Notes under the pieces: generated by a model
The model's input: the letters and a program-made list of their open reading frames with translations, nothing else
The model's database searches: none
Told to the model about the DNA's origin: nothing
Source: a virus
Reading direction: 5' to 3' (one strand)
DNA: 22,163 bases
IMG/VR virus record: IMGVR_UViG_3300027763_003163
Span: 1 to 22,163 of that record
Made by a program: the position numbers and the translations under genes
Part shown: positions 13,339 through 20,896 of the stretch, in pieces
How positions within the stretch are numbered: the stretch's first letter is position 1
Layout: every line of letters starts with the position of its first letter

Positions 13339-14268
13339 TTATAGTACAGGTCTAATAATACCATAGCCTTCATATTTCTTTATCCCTGTATAATTCTGCT
13401 GATGTAGTCTAATGGCTTTCTTAGCAAAAACCGCTACATAGTCGTCCGATGATTTTAGCATATTTTCAAGCATAGCAAATTTAATTTTTTTAGCAAACGA
13501 TAGAAATAAAGCAGCACATCCTACTGCAAATGGTGTTGCCATACTAGTTCCAGACATAGAAGCGTAGGCATTTCCAGGTACAGCACTAATAATATCTGCG
13601 CCCGGAGCTAAAAAGTCAAGCTCTTCACCACAGCAACTAAATGAACAGATATTTAATTTCTCATCTACTGCACCAACACTAATTGTATTATTATATTTTG
13701 CTGGGTATTGTATTCCCGACTCTATCCCACTATTCCCTGCTGCACAAAAAATTATTACATTTTTGTATTTTGCATATTCTATAGCTTTTTCTATTTGAAT
13801 AGAAGGATATTCTGAACCTAGAGACATTGTGATTAGATCTGCTCCGTGATCTGCGGCCCACACAATCGCTTCAGCGACGTTTTTATTAATTCCTGACCCA
13901 TCGGCTCCAAGTGCTTTAATAGGCATGATCTTGGCTTGCGGAGCGACTCCTACCATGCCTACGCCATTGTTCACGGCAGCTATTGTGCCAGCAACGTGGG
14001 TTCCATGACCATTATCGTCTTGTGGAGGTTGATCTGGATTTATGAAATTATAACCATCTACAATATTGTCTTTAATATCTTCGTGATTTAAATCGCATCC
14101 AGTATCTATTACTGCTACAGTTACACCTTCTCCTTGAGAATGTCTCCATTGTTGAGGAACTGAGAATTTATCAATGGGCCAGCTATGGAACTGACTAGAT
14201 CCTACCGATAAACCATAAATATCTTTTCTTGTGTGCGGTAAAAGCTTGCATTGTTTCTTTTTTAACAT
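13339..14268 (-). CDS. Subtilisin-like serine protease (S8), leaderless
   Basis: This 309-residue S8 protease has the full triad: Asp55 in VAVIDTGCD, His88 in DDNGHGTHVAGT and Ser242 in SMSGTSMATPFAVGCAAL. The oxyanion Asn179 is in FCAAGNSG. There is no signal peptide or propeptide domain; the N-terminus (LPHTRKDIYGLSVG... SVPQQW) enters directly into the catalytic domain, as in Bacillus intracellular subtilisins. So it should act in the cytoplasm or inside the virion. Substrates might be host proteins, phage proteins or virion precursors. A trypsin-like protease gene ends 2 bases upstream, so both are co-transcribed. The C-terminus after about residue 265 is basic and novel. Confidence 0.92.
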   Translation of the reverse strand: MLKKKQCKLLPHTRKDIYGLSVGSSQFHSWPIDKFSVPQQWRHSQGEGVTVAVIDTGCDLNHEDIKDNIVDGYNFINPDQPPQDDNGHGTHVAGTIAAVNNGVGMVGVAPQAKIMPIKALGADGSGINKNVAEAIVWAADHGADLITMSLGSEYPSIQIEKAIEYAKYKNVIIFCAAGNSGIESGIQYPAKYNNTISVGAVDEKLNICSFSCCGEELDFLAPGADIISAVPGNAYASMSGTSMATPFAVGCAALFLSFAKKIKFAMLENMLKSSDDYVAVFAKKAIRLHQQNYTGIKKYEGYGIIRPVL

Positions 14269-14270
14269 AA

Positions 14271-15011
14271 TTATTTCTTAATAATGTTTCTAATCCATGG
14301 AATATACATACTAATTCTTGTATGACAACTTTCATCTCCATACGTTGAGTCTGGCTTACCATCATACCCCAATACTGAAGAATTTATTCCAGCAAGTTTT
14401 CCATCTATAAAAAGACCACCACCACTATCTCCACTACAAATTAAATATTCAAGTTCTGTGATTTTTTGACTGGGTTTGGAAGCATTGCAGACTAATGTTC
14501 CTCTTTCTATTTTGGTAACATAGTTAGATCCAGCCCTTTTTTTACCATCAGAAATATTTACTCCAGTATTGAAATTTCCAGTAAGCCCAACGCCAACAAT
14601 AGCAGCTATTTTCCCAACTTCATCTGAATCCTCATATAACTCTGGATAAGGGGACATATCTACTTGTTCTGAGATGTGACCTACTGCTATATCATAATAT
14701 CCAAAAACATTGTCACTATATTTTTCATGACAAATAATAGAATCTAAATTGTATTTTTTATCATCAACAATTATTTGATGATCTTTCATATTTTTTACAA
14801 CATGAGCTGCTGTTATTATCCAATTATTATCTACTATTACAGCAGAACCCGCTGCTTGTCCATTACCATCATAGCAAACAATTTTAACAGTATGTTTAAA
14901 TTTAGATCCATATTCTATATATTTAGAGTCTTCAACATTGGGATCAATTGTCCCAGCAAAAGAATTTGAAAGAAATAAAAAAACACCCAGAAGAAAAATT
15001 AAGCTTTTCAT
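14271..15011 (-). CDS. Secreted trypsin-like serine protease (S1)
   Basis: This 246-residue protein begins with a signal peptide (MKSLIFLLGVFLFLSNSFAG, likely cut near 19/20). It then has an S1 fold: NWIITAAHVV supplies His70, NVFGYYDIAVGH supplies Asp107, and YLICSGDSGGGLF supplies Ser196 with the GDSGGG block. The Cys pairs could form disulfides in the periplasm. It is therefore exported or lysed out; phage genes for periplasmic proteases are unusual. Possible targets are outer-membrane or cell-wall proteins, or a rival phage's receptor. The ribosome site is AAAGGA. A 2-base gap to the subtilisin-like gene indicates one transcript. Confidence 0.9.
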   Translation of the reverse strand: MKSLIFLLGVFLFLSNSFAGTIDPNVEDSKYIEYGSKFKHTVKIVCYDGNGQAAGSAVIVDNNWIITAAHVVKNMKDHQIIVDDKKYNLDSIICHEKYSDNVFGYYDIAVGHISEQVDMSPYPELYEDSDEVGKIAAIVGVGLTGNFNTGVNISDGKKRAGSNYVTKIERGTLVCNASKPSQKITELEYLICSGDSGGGLFIDGKLAGINSSVLGYDGKPDSTYGDESCHTRISMYIPWIRNIIKK

Positions 15012-15038
15012 GGGTCATTCCTTTGACGGATATGTAAA

Positions 15039-15344
15039 CTAAGGTCTATTTTTAACCTTATTTAAATACACCGAACAATCTTCGATGACCGATTTATTAT
15101 AACTCTTAAAGTTCATTAAATGACCAAATAGAAAGTGGCATGGGTCTGCACACAAAGTCACAAGATTTGAAGGATCAAGTTCTAGCTCTGGACTAATATG
15201 AACTGGGGTTTTATGATGAACTTCTAATTTTTTATCTCTACCACAAGCAATACAATATGGATTTTCTTTTAAGTGTTGTTTTCTTACATTACTCCATTTT
15301 GGAGATCGTACTGCAAACCTGATTTTATTCAGGAAATTAAACAT
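15039..15344 (-). CDS. Small HNH endonuclease
   Basis: From ATG 15344 this encodes 101 residues. The ATG overlaps the stop of the actin-like gene as TGATG and has AAAGGTG upstream, so it is preferred over a longer frame beginning at 15371. The HNH core is CIACGRDKKLEVHHKTPVHI (first Cys pair, then His-His), SPELELDPSNLVTLC and DPCHFLFGH, with the Asn in DPSNLVTLC and the final Cys-His. A basic N-terminal region (RFAVRSPKWSNVRKQHLKE) precedes it. It may cut DNA during packaging or recombination, or be a free-standing homing enzyme. The coupling to the actin-like gene suggests a resident function. Confidence 0.85.
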   Translation of the reverse strand: MFNFLNKIRFAVRSPKWSNVRKQHLKENPYCIACGRDKKLEVHHKTPVHISPELELDPSNLVTLCADPCHFLFGHLMNFKSYNKSVIEDCSVYLNKVKNRP

Positions 15345-16345
15345 CACAACACCTTTGCAGCAATTAAACATCCTTTAGCAACAGCGTGTAAGGGGTCTGT
15401 CGCATGTCTGACTTCTTTAATTTGTAAAGGAAAACCATTCTCTTCTAATTTTTTAGCAAATTCCTTAATATATCCATTAGCTTGAGAAGTACCACCAGCT
15501 ACCACAATAACCAAAGGATTTTTAAATTTTGGTAATGATTTATGGCTTGATAAAGCATGGGCTAATTGTTTTGTAGTATAGTCTATTAGTCTCTCATAAT
15601 AAGCTGACACAGCACCTAAAACTGGATTATCATTAGGTTCACCAATCGTAAAACCCCCAGCCTCTTTCTCTGCCTGAACAACACTATCTGGTTCTCCTGT
15701 AGCAACAGAACTCATGCGATCAATCCAGTCTCCACTTTTGGTTGTGCTGAATACTACAGTAGGTTCTCCATTTAACATAACGCAAACATTTGTCATACCA
15801 GCCCCACAACTAACAGCAATACCAGTATAATCCTCAACTTCTAATTCAGCATAACAAAGAGCCTCTGCTTCATTAATTGCTTTAGCACTATATCCACATT
15901 CAGCTAGAATAGTCTTGACTACATCTTCATGGTATCCAACATCAAAATCTTCATCTTCTTGATCTACTGGTTGAGCAGGGACGCAGAATACTAACTTTTC
16001 ATTTTCTTCTTTAGCTTTACCAGCTACTTCTTTCAAGATAAAAGCCAATATCTTTTTAGCATCTTTTTCTTTTGCAGATACTACGCCTTTATACATTGGT
16101 CTTTTTGCAGTATCATTTCTTTCTATAGCTTTTTCAATAGCATCTTTACCCAATAGGATAAATGATCCATCAGCATCCTTAATAAAAACCTTTCCTGCTA
16201 ATCCCTTCTCTATCATCTTTGTGGCAACTGGGGTGGTTGGTTTGATAACATAAAAAGCATCTCTAAAATCTTTATAAACAATACTATTTTTGTTTTCTTT
16301 TGATAATACTATGTAACTTGTACCAACGTCTAATCCAGCTGCCAT
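15344..16345 (-). CDS. Actin-like ATPase (ParM/MreB-type)
   Basis: This 333-residue actin/HSP70-superfamily protein has phosphate-1 (AAGLDVGTSYIVLS, 2-15), a connecting region VFCVPAQPVDQE, and the EAEALCYAELE helix (159-169). Phosphate-2 is GIAVSCGAGMTNVCVM (175-190) and the adenosine motif is VIVVAGGTSQANGY (279-292). The length fits ParM/StbA-type filament proteins (about 320-340 residues) rather than HSP70. It would polymerise with ATP to move or position DNA or the phage in the cell. Its neighbour upstream is a membrane-anchored protein (4 bases away), downstream an HNH nuclease. The ribosome site AGAGGTGA is good, and a TATAAATA motif lies 26 bases before the ATG. Confidence 0.85.
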   Translation of the reverse strand: MAAGLDVGTSYIVLSKENKNSIVYKDFRDAFYVIKPTTPVATKMIEKGLAGKVFIKDADGSFILLGKDAIEKAIERNDTAKRPMYKGVVSAKEKDAKKILAFILKEVAGKAKEENEKLVFCVPAQPVDQEDEDFDVGYHEDVVKTILAECGYSAKAINEAEALCYAELEVEDYTGIAVSCGAGMTNVCVMLNGEPTVVFSTTKSGDWIDRMSSVATGEPDSVVQAEKEAGGFTIGEPNDNPVLGAVSAYYERLIDYTTKQLAHALSSHKSLPKFKNPLVIVVAGGTSQANGYIKEFAKKLEENGFPLQIKEVRHATDPLHAVAKGCLIAAKVL

Positions 16346-16348
16346 ATT

Positions 16349-16681
16349 TCACCTCTTCATATTTTTAAGTTTATTTATAGAACTACTAATATCCTCTTCG
16401 GATTGATTAATTTCTCCCAAAGATTCATACTTCTTTTCCATTCCAGATGTCTTAATATCTACTACATATTTAGTATCATCAATAGACACAACCGTTTTAT
16501 CTTTTTCCGTTTCTTGAAAAAAACTTGTGGGTTTTGTATTAATAACAGTATTACATACACCAGCACTAGATTGCTTACCAACAAAATAGCCGATTAAAAA
16601 CAAACACACCCCTAAGATTAGGAGTGTACTTGAGAAGAAAATAATAGTGGGTAAGTTTATTGATACTGATATTTCATTCAT
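16349..16681 (-). CDS. Membrane-anchored small protein, candidate actin partner
   Basis: This 110-residue protein has one membrane helix at about residues 10-34 (PTIIFFSSTLLILGVCLFLI then GYFVGK). The tail after that is polar and charged (TEKDKTVVSIDDTKYVVDIK, EEDISSSINKLKNMKR). It has no signal peptidase site, so the tail likely faces the cytoplasm. It is 3 bases upstream of the actin-like gene and overlaps RuvB by 8 bases. A membrane protein next to an actin-like ATPase recalls adaptor proteins that link filaments to membrane, but no homology is seen and the pairing is inference. Confidence 0.65.
   Translation of the reverse strand: MNEISVSINLPTIIFFSSTLLILGVCLFLIGYFVGKQSSAGVCNTVINTKPTSFFQETEKDKTVVSIDDTKYVVDIKTSGMEKKYESLGEINQSEEDISSSINKLKNMKR
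16372..16379 (-). promoter_or_regulatory. Putative late-promoter motif TATAAATA
   Basis: The minus strand reads TATAAATA, the T4 gp55 late-promoter consensus, 26 bases before the ATG of the actin-like gene. It lies inside the 3' end of the upstream membrane-protein gene. The distance to the ATG is nearly the same as for the TATAATTA copies at 781 and 1780. A single copy of this octamer is expected by chance in AT-rich DNA, so this is only suggestive. Confidence 0.3.
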
Positions 16682-17591
16682 GTTTATATGAGCCTATCAC
16701 TCTTCCCTTTTGGGTTCTTACAGCAAAACCTTTTCGTACTAGATATGGTTCGATGCTATTCTCAATAGTGTCCATAGCAATTCCAGTTAAAGCTGAAATA
16801 CTCTTTAGGCCCAATCCAGCACCTTTAGAATTAGCAAGCACTTTCAAATACATCTTATCATACACATCCAAACCGTCCTTATCAATACCCTGACTATTAA
16901 AGATTTCATCCACACTCATCTTCTTCTCTGTATAATATGCACTACAGTTTTTATACCATTGTAGTCTACCATTCAAAATTCTAGGAGTTCCCTTGCTTCT
17001 TTTAGCAATTTCTAGCAAATCTTCATCGCTAATATGCAAACCTAGCTTGTTAGCGTTCAATCCTGCTAGTTTAGCTAGATCAATCTCAGTATAGAAGGAC
17101 AAATGTTCTTTTATTTGAAATCTATCATAAAATGGTTGACTTAAAGTGCCTCCACTAGTTGTTGCTCCAACCAAAGTAAATACTGGCAACTCAATAGTTT
17201 CCGGCTTTTCTTTATCTTGTTCATCTTTTACAGTAATATTGAGAACAAAATCCTCCATTACTGGATATAAAAATTCTTCTACAATTTTGGGTAAACGATG
17301 AATTTCATCAATGAATAGAACAGAATGTTTTTCCATACCCATAATATAGGGCAAAATATTTTTGATACCACGAACAGTGGCAGCATTGATGGTATATAGG
17401 TTGACTCCCATCTCAGTAGCTATAGCACTGGCTATTGTAGTCTTTCCTAGCCCCGGTGGGCCGTCTATTAAAAGATGAGGCATCACACCACCAGAATTTT
17501 TACAACCAGCAACCACGATGTTTAACCGTGTAATCACTTCTGACTGTCCAATAATTTCACTAAATCGCGTGGGACGAATTGCATTAGCCAT
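16674..17591 (-). CDS. ruvB: RuvB-like Holliday junction AAA+ helicase
   Basis: From ATG 17591, with TTTGGAG upstream, this encodes 305 residues. A TTG at 17603 is a poorer choice. It follows RuvB closely: RPTRFSEIIGQ at the start, Walker A LLIDGPPGLGKTT (about 41-53), Walker B SVLFIDEIHRLPK, the beta-hairpin region ending ELPVFTLVGATTSGGTLSQP and PFYDRF. The first Arg of the family's LRDRF is Tyr here. Sensor 2 is SKGTPRILNGR, and the winged helix has GLKSISALTGIAMDTIENSI then EPYLVRKGFAVRTQKGR. RuvB hexamers pump DNA at Holliday junctions together with RuvA. No separate ruvA is seen, but the upstream gene has a RuvA-III-like tail. RuvB is rare in phages. Confidence 0.92.
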   Translation of the reverse strand: MANAIRPTRFSEIIGQSEVITRLNIVVAGCKNSGGVMPHLLIDGPPGLGKTTIASAIATEMGVNLYTINAATVRGIKNILPYIMGMEKHSVLFIDEIHRLPKIVEEFLYPVMEDFVLNITVKDEQDKEKPETIELPVFTLVGATTSGGTLSQPFYDRFQIKEHLSFYTEIDLAKLAGLNANKLGLHISDEDLLEIAKRSKGTPRILNGRLQWYKNCSAYYTEKKMSVDEIFNSQGIDKDGLDVYDKMYLKVLANSKGAGLGLKSISALTGIAMDTIENSIEPYLVRKGFAVRTQKGRVIGSYKHE

Positions 17592-17997
17592 TTTTTTCTC
17601 CAAAGTTTTTTAAAGCCTGTTTGATTAAATCAACGCAAATATAAGTAGGTGTTCTGTCAAAGGTTGAGACTATTAGTTTCTCAGCTTCACTAATATCAAA
17701 ACCATATCCAAGTAAAATTGTACAAGATTGTGTTAAAAGATCTAAAGGAATAGTTTCTTTCTTTTCCTCTGTTTCTGCTGCTAAAGATGACTTCTTTTGA
17801 GTCTGACTATAGATAATCTCATTTTTTTCTACTAGTTTTACCCTAAGTATCTCATTGCAGTCGCAGACTATTCTATATCCTTTTGTCTGTGCCTCTTTCA
17901 TGGAAATCCAATGGTCTGAAGAACATTTAGGACATCTATATTTTAGATGAACATCTTGATCAATCGGTCTCAGGCGTTTCTGTTTGATTGTTGGCAT
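17584..17997 (-). CDS. Zinc-ribbon protein with RuvA domain III-like C-terminus
   Basis: This encodes 137 residues. The N-terminus (22-47) is a zinc ribbon, RCPKCSSDHWISMKEAQ ... VCDC, with Cys22, 25, 45 and 47. The middle is Lys/Glu-rich and probably flexible (about 60-85). The C-terminus (about 86-132: DLLTQSCTILLGYGFDISEA then EKLIVSTF, CVDLIKQALKNFG) has the length, the LGY turn and helix pattern of RuvA domain III, the small UBA-like domain that binds RuvB. Its end overlaps the start of ruvB by 8 bases, so the two proteins are made together. I infer a RuvA replacement or a RuvB adaptor, with the ribbon taking the DNA- or protein-binding part. Confidence 0.65.
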   Translation of the reverse strand: MPTIKQKRLRPIDQDVHLKYRCPKCSSDHWISMKEAQTKGYRIVCDCNEILRVKLVEKNEIIYSQTQKKSSLAAETEEKKETIPLDLLTQSCTILLGYGFDISEAEKLIVSTFDRTPTYICVDLIKQALKNFGEKNG

Positions 17998-18394
17998 CTT
18001 CTTTTACCCAAAAAATGAAATCGTTTTTTTCACTGTCGTATCCACTATCCAAAACCCCCTTGTTAACCAAGGTATTCAAAATATTGCTGACCATTCTTCC
18101 GTTCAAATCTTCTATAATCTCTCCTAAAATTTTATCAGTAAGTGAGTATCGAATTTCTTTACTTTTTTTATTGATTTGTTTTCTAGCATGATTCTTAATG
18201 ATAACAGATGCTTCTTCATGACTCAGAGTAGTATCCATTTCTTCTATTTCTTTTTTACTCATTGTTGATAAAGAAGCAGTTAAAGAATCTGCGGCTATCT
18301 CATTAACTTGTCCAAATAAATTAAAAACCAAAGCTCTTGAGTGGTCAACAAATTCTTCAAAGTTGCTTATAAAAAACCATTTTTCGTTCTTCAT
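17960..18394 (-). CDS. Hypothetical protein with winged-helix-like C-terminus
   Basis: Starting at the ATG at 18394 (overlapping the upstream stop as TAATG) this is 144 residues; a longer frame to 18436 has no better start. The N-terminus (NEKWFFISNFEEFVDHSRAL, VNEIAADSLTASLSTM) is helical. The segment HARKQINKKSKEIRYS is basic. The C-terminal part (LTDKILGEIIEDLNGRMVSN then ILNTLVNKGVLDSGYDSEKN, DFIFWV) has the helix-helix-turn-helix and beta-wing order of a winged-helix domain. The end overlaps the zinc-ribbon gene by 38 bases. It may take part in DNA or regulatory complexes with its neighbours. No family is recognised. Confidence 0.6.
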   Translation of the reverse strand: MKNEKWFFISNFEEFVDHSRALVFNLFGQVNEIAADSLTASLSTMSKKEIEEMDTTLSHEEASVIIKNHARKQINKKSKEIRYSLTDKILGEIIEDLNGRMVSNILNTLVNKGVLDSGYDSEKNDFIFWVKEDANNQTETPETD

Positions 18395-18633
18395 TATACT
18401 AATGTTTCCCCTTCGTACTTTGGGATGCTGACCCATTCAAGTTTAGCAGACAGGACGGGTTTGTACACTACTACGATCCTATCGGTTTTCTTATCTTTTT
18501 CGACTATCTTCAAAGGGATACGCCTATCTTGATTTGTACAGTTTTCAATAAAAATGATAACTTCTGCCATTGCATCGCATACTTTACTGACTGATGATTC
18601 ATTAAAGTAAATTTCAAAATATGTACTCATCAT
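18394..18633 (-). CDS. Small hypothetical protein
   Basis: This encodes 79 residues that are probably alpha/beta: YFEIYFNES, a helix with SKVCDAMAEVIIFIENC, and strands KIVEKDKKTDRIVVVYKPVL and KLEWVSIPKYEG. It is an ordinary small domain with no catalytic motif I recognise. The ATG overlaps the stop of the preceding gene (ATGA) and the stop overlaps the next ATG (TAATG), so it is translated within a coupled series. A role in protein-protein contact is possible but not supported. Confidence 0.65.
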   Translation of the reverse strand: MMSTYFEIYFNESSVSKVCDAMAEVIIFIENCTNQDRRIPLKIVEKDKKTDRIVVVYKPVLSAKLEWVSIPKYEGETLV

Positions 18634-18881
18634 TTTTTATTAAACTCTGTTTGACAGTTATTATGTTTGTCTACAAAAGTTCTCTCAAAACCTAGCTCTG
18701 CTAAAATTGGCATCTTATGAAAGGTAATAGTGAACCTTACATTATTTTCATCATCTGTCATTTTTGTCCATTCTACTCTTTGTGCTTTACTCATATGCGT
18801 AGCTAAATCATAAGCAATATATGGAGTTTCAGTAAATGAACTAAAAAACATCGCCACATATAATAGTGTTGCTGGTAACAT
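18630..18881 (-). CDS. Small protein, unknown, possible N-terminal hydrophobic segment
   Basis: This encodes 83 residues with AGAGGACAAGG before the ATG. The first 16 residues (MLPATLLYVAMFFSSF) are hydrophobic but short for a signal peptide or membrane helix. The rest is polar with strand-like WTKMTDDENNVRFTITFHK and a C-terminal charged end (FVDKHNNCQTEFNKK). The short hydrophobic start could be a signal or a buried strand; I cannot choose. No family is recognised. It lies 9 bases after the preceding gene and overlaps the next by 4. Confidence 0.6.
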   Translation of the reverse strand: MLPATLLYVAMFFSSFTETPYIAYDLATHMSKAQRVEWTKMTDDENNVRFTITFHKMPILAELGFERTFVDKHNNCQTEFNKK

Positions 18882-18890
18882 CCTTGTCCT

Positions 18891-19304
18891 CTAATTGAGT
18901 ATGTCGAACATACCCATATAATAGTTTGGTTGCGAAAGAAAATGAACCGCGTGTGATACTAAGTGATTTCTATACGCCACATCTAACTTGTTATGTATAA
19001 AGTATTTGGTTTTATAGACTGGTTCTTTATAATGATTGTTCCCCAAAAACAGGGAGTTTTTAAAGTTCCCTGATTTGGAGAAGTAATCATTCACAGGTAA
19101 CGAGCCTTTATCGAATCCATGTCCAATATACCAGACATTAGAAGGATATTCAACTATGTCATTTAAAGCTTCGTATAGCATTTTACCCCAAGCGTCCCAT
19201 GCACTAGGATCAAACTTGAAATAATTTTTATGCTGACTCTCTAAATTATCCTGACTATCTTCATAGTCATCATCGTAGTTGTAATCTTCATCTTGTTGTC
19301 CCAT
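18891..19304 (-). CDS. Hypothetical protein with acidic N-terminus
   Basis: This encodes 137 residues. The first 25 are very acidic and Tyr/Asp-rich (DEDYNYDDDYEDSQDNLES). The remainder is aromatic-rich (YFKFDPSAWDAWGKMLYEAL, YPSNVWYIGHGFD, HLVSHAVHFLSQPNYYMG) with several His residues. The acidic leader resembles DNA-mimic or charged tails of phage proteins, but no family is evident. A short 7-base gap separates it from the gene at 19312. No function is assigned. Confidence 0.6.
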   Translation of the reverse strand: MGQQDEDYNYDDDYEDSQDNLESQHKNYFKFDPSAWDAWGKMLYEALNDIVEYPSNVWYIGHGFDKGSLPVNDYFSKSGNFKNSLFLGNNHYKEPVYKTKYFIHNKLDVAYRNHLVSHAVHFLSQPNYYMGMFDILN

Positions 19305-19311
19305 AAAATTC

Positions 19312-19590
19312 TCAATTTTCTATATTAGACCATCTTGATCCAGTGGTGGCGATTACATTTGCTCTTGTTGGTTTTCTTCCTCTTCTTGCCCCTTTAAATC
19401 CTAATCGACGTATAACATGACACATAGTTTGATATCCGTTATAGAATTTAATTCCTCTAAAACCATTATTTTTTATGTGTTCATATACATCAAAAGAACA
19501 ATTGTACTTCTTCATCAGTTCAACAAATTCTTGTCTCGCTGATTCGTCACCAAGTAACATCTGTGTTAATTTATTAGTATGTCTGCCCAT
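19312..19590 (-). CDS. Small basic protein with AT-hook-like motif
   Basis: This encodes 92 residues with AAGGAG before the ATG. The C-terminal 25 are strongly basic with GARRGRKPTRAN, close to the RGRP core of AT-hook minor-groove binders. The rest is helical (QEFVELMKKYNCSFDVYEHI, GYQTMCHVIRRLGFKG). It could bind AT-rich DNA. Directly upstream lies a strong hairpin (19612-19648), which would be in its leader. No family is recognised. Confidence 0.6.
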   Translation of the reverse strand: MGRHTNKLTQMLLGDESARQEFVELMKKYNCSFDVYEHIKNNGFRGIKFYNGYQTMCHVIRRLGFKGARRGRKPTRANVIATTGSRWSNIEN

Positions 19591-19611
19591 TTGTTTTCTC
19601 CTTATGTGGTT

Positions 19612-19648
19612 GTGTCAAAGGGTATGGAGTCTCCAATACCCCTGACAC
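19612..19648 (-). terminator. Long imperfect hairpin after the primase gene
   Basis: The minus strand reads GTGTCA...TGACAC (6 pairs) enclosing GGGTAT...ATACCC (6 pairs), with an inner TGGAG/CTCC that can pair partly. It lies just after the stop of the primase gene at 19656. There is no U-tract, and the ribosome site of the next gene follows within 16 bases. It could slow ribosomes or polymerase, protect the mRNA end or mark a processing site. Confidence 0.45.
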
Positions 19649-19655
19649 TAAACCC

Positions 19656-20819
19656 TCAACCGATACAAAATTTGTCACTAATCTTAGATGCTAGTTCTTT
19701 AGCAGCATTAGATAGAAATCTGTTGTTACTAAAGTAGAGCGGTGTTGAGACTTGATTAAGGAACTCCACGACCGTCTTTAAAAGCTTGGTCTGGGAACCG
19801 TCAAGATCTAAATCCTCGCCCCCAGCGTCAGCAGGAAGCGTCTCAAGAGAATCTGTATCGTCCTCAACCACAGGAGATACTGGAGTAGGATCACCATAAG
19901 CCTTATTGAACAGAGCGCCGCTACTAGTATAAACATACTTGTTGTTGATATCATCTGTACTATTGGTATATTTATTACAGAATACAGTGCTGTTCTTAAG
20001 GTTAAGAGACTTCATCTGATCAGCAATAGTTGCAGCAACATTAACTGATACTGGAACTCCAGTAATATCAGACTTTTTATAAGCCTTAGCATATTCCTTA
20101 AACCATTCGTCGCTAGTTTTATTAGCAACAAGATTAACAACAGCAGAAACACCATCAAGAGCTTGTTTAAGATCCAGAAGATTCACAGGATTCCCAGTTG
20201 ATCCCGACAAAATACTGGTAAAGTAGGACTGCTTTCCTTCCCAGCCCTTCCTCCACCAAGTATAAGGGATACGATAAATCTGATTAATTTTGATAGCTCG
20301 GGCATCTCCTTCAAAATAGTTTACCAGTTTCTTTTGAATACCGTTCCAATAAGTCTTATGAGGACTATTTGTATTATGATCCAGAATCCAATAGCATTGA
20401 TAACCATTACGAGTATCAACAACCCAGCTTGGCTTTACAGGAAAACTATTGATCTTGTTCAAGAATCCCTTCTTCTTTTGCATCACAATGCTAGGCTTAA
20501 AATAGCTACCGTTATCATCTCTCCCAGCATCCATATCAACAAAACAAGCACGAACCCTACTAATAGCATATTGCTTACGCCCACCATTAACATAGAAGTA
20601 GGCATCAGCACCTTGACTATCGTTTGCAATAGCAACAGTAGTAAGATTGTCTGTATGATTCATGCTACTGATCTTCTTGCGAGGATCACCATTGTAGCAA
20701 AAAATCTGCTGACTACCCAAAGACTCAAAAAACTTATTCCTCAAAGTAATTTGATCTCTTGTTCCAATAGCACTATGAGTCTTATCGAACGGATTAAAAG
20801 CCAAAGTATCGCTAAACAT
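19656..20819 (-). CDS. Archaeo-eukaryotic-type (RepB-like) DNA primase
   Basis: Starting at ATG 20819 (AAGGA 7 bases before; an in-frame GTG at 20837 has its site too close) this is 387 residues. It has a primase catalytic order: RACFVDMDAGRDD with the DxD at 95-97, PSWVVDTRNGYQCYWIL (about 130-146; family pattern 'SGxGxxxYW') and QIYRIPYTWWRKG (the 'RxPG' region). So it is an AEP/PrimPol-like primase that makes primers for phage replication. The C-terminal half is Ser/Asn/Asp-rich and ends in a helix (AAKELASKISDK). No helicase is attached. It follows rIIB-like after a 150-base structured gap. Confidence 0.75.
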   Translation of the reverse strand: MFSDTLAFNPFDKTHSAIGTRDQITLRNKFFESLGSQQIFCYNGDPRKKISSMNHTDNLTTVAIANDSQGADAYFYVNGGRKQYAISRVRACFVDMDAGRDDNGSYFKPSIVMQKKKGFLNKINSFPVKPSWVVDTRNGYQCYWILDHNTNSPHKTYWNGIQKKLVNYFEGDARAIKINQIYRIPYTWWRKGWEGKQSYFTSILSGSTGNPVNLLDLKQALDGVSAVVNLVANKTSDEWFKEYAKAYKKSDITGVPVSVNVAATIADQMKSLNLKNSTVFCNKYTNSTDDINNKYVYTSSGALFNKAYGDPTPVSPVVEDDTDSLETLPADAGGEDLDLDGSQTKLLKTVVEFLNQVSTPLYFSNNRFLSNAAKELASKISDKFCIG

Positions 20820-20854
20820 TTGTTTTCCTTTTTCCACTTCCTATCTACAATTTT

Positions 20855-20893
20855 GATATTGGGACAGTGAACATCACCATCAAGAGCAATATC
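20855..20893 (-). other. Stem-loop in the leader of the primase gene
   Basis: The minus strand can pair GATATTG (20887-20893) with CAATATC (20855-20861) around a 25-base loop. It lies between the tRNA-like element and the primase ATG. It could be part of a structured 5' leader or untranslated RNA. No further support. Confidence 0.3.
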
Positions 20894-20896
20894 TAA

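Noticed and set aside
20334-20870. A 178-codon frame on the plus strand opposite the primase gene
   Set aside because: It is the antisense shadow of a codon-biased gene, rich in Ile/Thr/Asn/Ser with no domain; the primase motifs on the minus strand settle the coding strand.
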